This document shows positions 62,519 through 64,000 of a stretch of DNA of 64,000 nucleotides, piece after piece. The position numbers and the translations under genes were made by a program. Position 1 is the first letter of the stretch, and the number at the start of each line of letters is the position of its first letter. The notes under the pieces were generated by a model. It ran no database searches. It was given only the letters and a program-made list of their open reading frames with translations, and was not told the origin of the DNA. The DNA is from Castellaniella sp. (GTDB lineage Bacteria; Pseudomonadota; Gammaproteobacteria; Burkholderiales; Burkholderiaceae_B): assembly GCF_034675845.1 (NCBI RefSeq), contig NZ_JAUCCU010000001.1:744001-808000 (forward strand). Reading direction: 5' to 3'.

Positions 62519-63779
62519 CGATGCCCGCCTGCAACGCCTGCTGGGCGGTCCCGAATTGGCAGATCTGCGCCGACGACTGCGGCGCCACTATGAACGCCAC
62601 CCTGCTGGGCAACACCCCCCTATTCTGCAATTGGGCGGATTAGCGCCCCACGAACAAGCAAGGCTGGCGGCCCTGATGGGCAGGCCGGTGCGGCCCGTCA
62701 AGACCATCCGGATTGACCTGACGGACATCGATACTGCATTGCAGCACGCAGGCGTGTGTTCATCTCTGCGCGATGCCTTGGCACAAATCGACGGCCCCTT
62801 GATTGATCGACGGGCTGCCAAAACTGAGCAAATTCAGGCCTGGGCCACGCTGGCAACAGGTCAGGTCAACACCGACAGTCACGGCACGCCATCAGACCCA
62901 CGACTGCTTGCCTGGCTACAAACGCCCGTGGCTATCCCTTTGCTGAAGCGGCTTGGCCGAGCCAATATCCCCAGCGCGGCCAAGCTGCTGTCGCAGGCCG
63001 ATGCGGTCATGCAGCACTTGCCGGCCCCAGGCATGCCCAGGGCCCAACTTGCTGCCCGCACCCTGGGCGATGCCCATGCTCTGGATGATGGCCAAGCAGT
63101 GGCGCAAGTTGTACTGGCGATATGGACCCAAACGGATGGCAGCACATTGTCAGCACCCGACGTCAAGAACGAGCGCAACCGTGCCATCTGGGCGCGCGCC
63201 GGTGTTTTGGTCAATGAATTGGCCCGCCCCGCCTTGTGCGTGAACCTGCCCGTGCAGGACCCAGCCACCGCCACCTGGCGGCCAGGAATACCCACCTATC
63301 TATCGTTGCGCCAACTATTACGCCATCCGCCCGATTGGGCGGTGGCGGGACTCACGGTGTATATCTGCGAAAACCCCAACCTATTGGCGATTGCCGCCGA
63401 TTGCTTGGCTGATCATTGTGCCCCGCTGGTTTGTACAGATGGCATGCCATCTGCCGCCCAACGCACTTTGCTGGATCAGTTATCCGCGGCCGGTGCCAAG
63501 CTGGCTTATCACGGGGATTTCGATTGGCCTGGACTGCAGATCGCCAATCATGTCCAACACCGCTGGCACGCTCTCCCCTGGCGGATGAGTGCAGCAGACT
63601 ATATGAACGCCCTGCGGCACGCACCGCAGCGTCCGCCGGATCTAGGAGAACCAGTAGTCCATGCGCGATGGGATCTTGCCCTGACCCCGACCATGCAGGC
63701 CCATGGTTTGATCGTTGCCGAAGAAGCCGTCGCCGATGAGCTGATACAGGATTTGCGCCAAACCCAGGCGTCCAGGTGA
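62502..63779 (+). CDS. jetD: Wadjet type II defence protein JetD (TIGR02679, Toprim nuclease)
   Basis: 425 residues. JetD cleaves plasmid DNA captured by the SMC complex. The C-terminal Toprim domain shows the expected acidic residues: Glu290 (YICENPN), Asp313 (CTDGMPS), and Asp339/Asp341 (GDFDWPG). The N-terminal DUF3323-like part has helical DNA-binding segments. It overlaps jetC by 17 bases; a second ATG at 62508 is equally possible. A terminator-like palindrome lies about 120 bases downstream. Confidence 0.91.
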   Translation: MRMPPDDARLQRLLGGPELADLRRRLRRHYERHPAGQHPPILQLGGLAPHEQARLAALMGRPVRPVKTIRIDLTDIDTALQHAGVCSSLRDALAQIDGPLIDRRAAKTEQIQAWATLATGQVNTDSHGTPSDPRLLAWLQTPVAIPLLKRLGRANIPSAAKLLSQADAVMQHLPAPGMPRAQLAARTLGDAHALDDGQAVAQVVLAIWTQTDGSTLSAPDVKNERNRAIWARAGVLVNELARPALCVNLPVQDPATATWRPGIPTYLSLRQLLRHPPDWAVAGLTVYICENPNLLAIAADCLADHCAPLVCTDGMPSAAQRTLLDQLSAAGAKLAYHGDFDWPGLQIANHVQHRWHALPWRMSAADYMNALRHAPQRPPDLGEPVVHARWDLALTPTMQAHGLIVAEEAVADELIQDLRQTQASR

Positions 63780-63895
63780 TGCTGAAAATCCAACAATTGT
63801 TGAATCACCACGACACAGGCTCTACAAACCATGTCGTGGCAGGCACAGAGGCCACGGTTGGCGTTGAACTCCACGCCCGCTCTTGCTACAGGCAC

Positions 63896-63921
63896 GGCGC
63901 AGCCATGGCTGCGCCATTTTT
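63896..63921 (+). terminator. Rho-independent terminator after the Wadjet operon
   Basis: GGCGCAGC pairs with GCTGCGCC around CATG, followed by ATTTTT (63916-63921). It is 117 bases after the jetD stop and is the only terminator-like signal before the window edge. I see no further gene between 63780 and 64000. Confidence 0.75.
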
Positions 63922-64000
63922 GTCCGTGCGGATTTTTCCGATCTATCCGGCGGACAGGCGGGTCTGCACAATGGGACATCTTTCCGCAGTGGATGTCCTG

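Noticed and set aside
63599..63979. Minus-strand 126-codon frame at the right edge
   Set aside because: Half of it is antisense to jetD and the rest shows no family pattern or ribosome site.

Overview
The window looks like a chromosomal segment of a motile, non-enteric betaproteobacterium of the order Burkholderiales, most likely near the Alcaligenaceae. The basis is the gene content (IorA-like oxidoreductase, LysR/MarR regulators, aat-bpt-pyrD order, a sigma-28-driven flagellin), the GC-rich housekeeping genes and the codon use. The genus cannot be fixed from sequence alone.

Layout. 1-23.2 kb is ordinary chromosome: the 5' part of an indolepyruvate ferredoxin oxidoreductase, two MarR and one LysR regulators, (S)-ureidoglycine aminohydrolase, a queuosine-precursor transporter (yhhQ) preceded by a probable preQ1-I riboswitch, tRNA-Cys, a ferric-reductase-like flavocytochrome, a metallophosphoesterase, an aldo/keto reductase, a chemoreceptor, an M20 peptidase, a hexameric tyrosine-coordinated heme protein, a Nudix/aat/bpt/pyrD run, an Rpn-like nuclease, and an RND pump with its adaptor. 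23.3-24.85 kb holds decayed copies of Rpn/DUF4351 genes.

24.86-52.4 kb is a flagellin and flagellin-glycosylation region. Two flagellin genes are divergent; one carries a large unusual central insert. Next come a 1215-residue multi-domain glycosyltransferase and a long, mostly minus-strand sugar cluster. The cluster holds PseB, PseC, PseG, PseI and PseF of the CMP-pseudaminic acid pathway, but no recognisable PseH acetyltransferase. Where PseH would be expected there is an LpxD-like acyltransferase with an acyl carrier protein, a KAS III condensing enzyme and an unknown protein. This suggests that the second amino group is acylated from an acyl-ACP instead of acetyl-CoA. A second module in the same cluster (DegT aminotransferase, ACP, KAS III, two SDRs, NeuD-type acyltransferase, frameshifted Rieske oxygenase) resembles in content the viosamine/acyl modules of Pseudomonas flagellar glycosylation islands. 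A third KAS III on the opposite strand and a metallo-beta-lactamase protein resembling the catalytic part of CMP-Neu5Ac hydroxylase add to the picture of unusual acyl decoration of flagellar sugars. Much of 33-44 kb is clearly more AT-rich than its surroundings.

52.4-55.4 kb is a scrap yard: broken IS3-family transposase, a fragment of a second XRE gene, an AbiEii-like nucleotidyltransferase and an orphan XRE regulator. 55.5-63.8 kb is a complete type II Wadjet (jetABCD) anti-plasmid defence operon, all four genes overlapping, followed by a terminator-like palindrome near the right edge.
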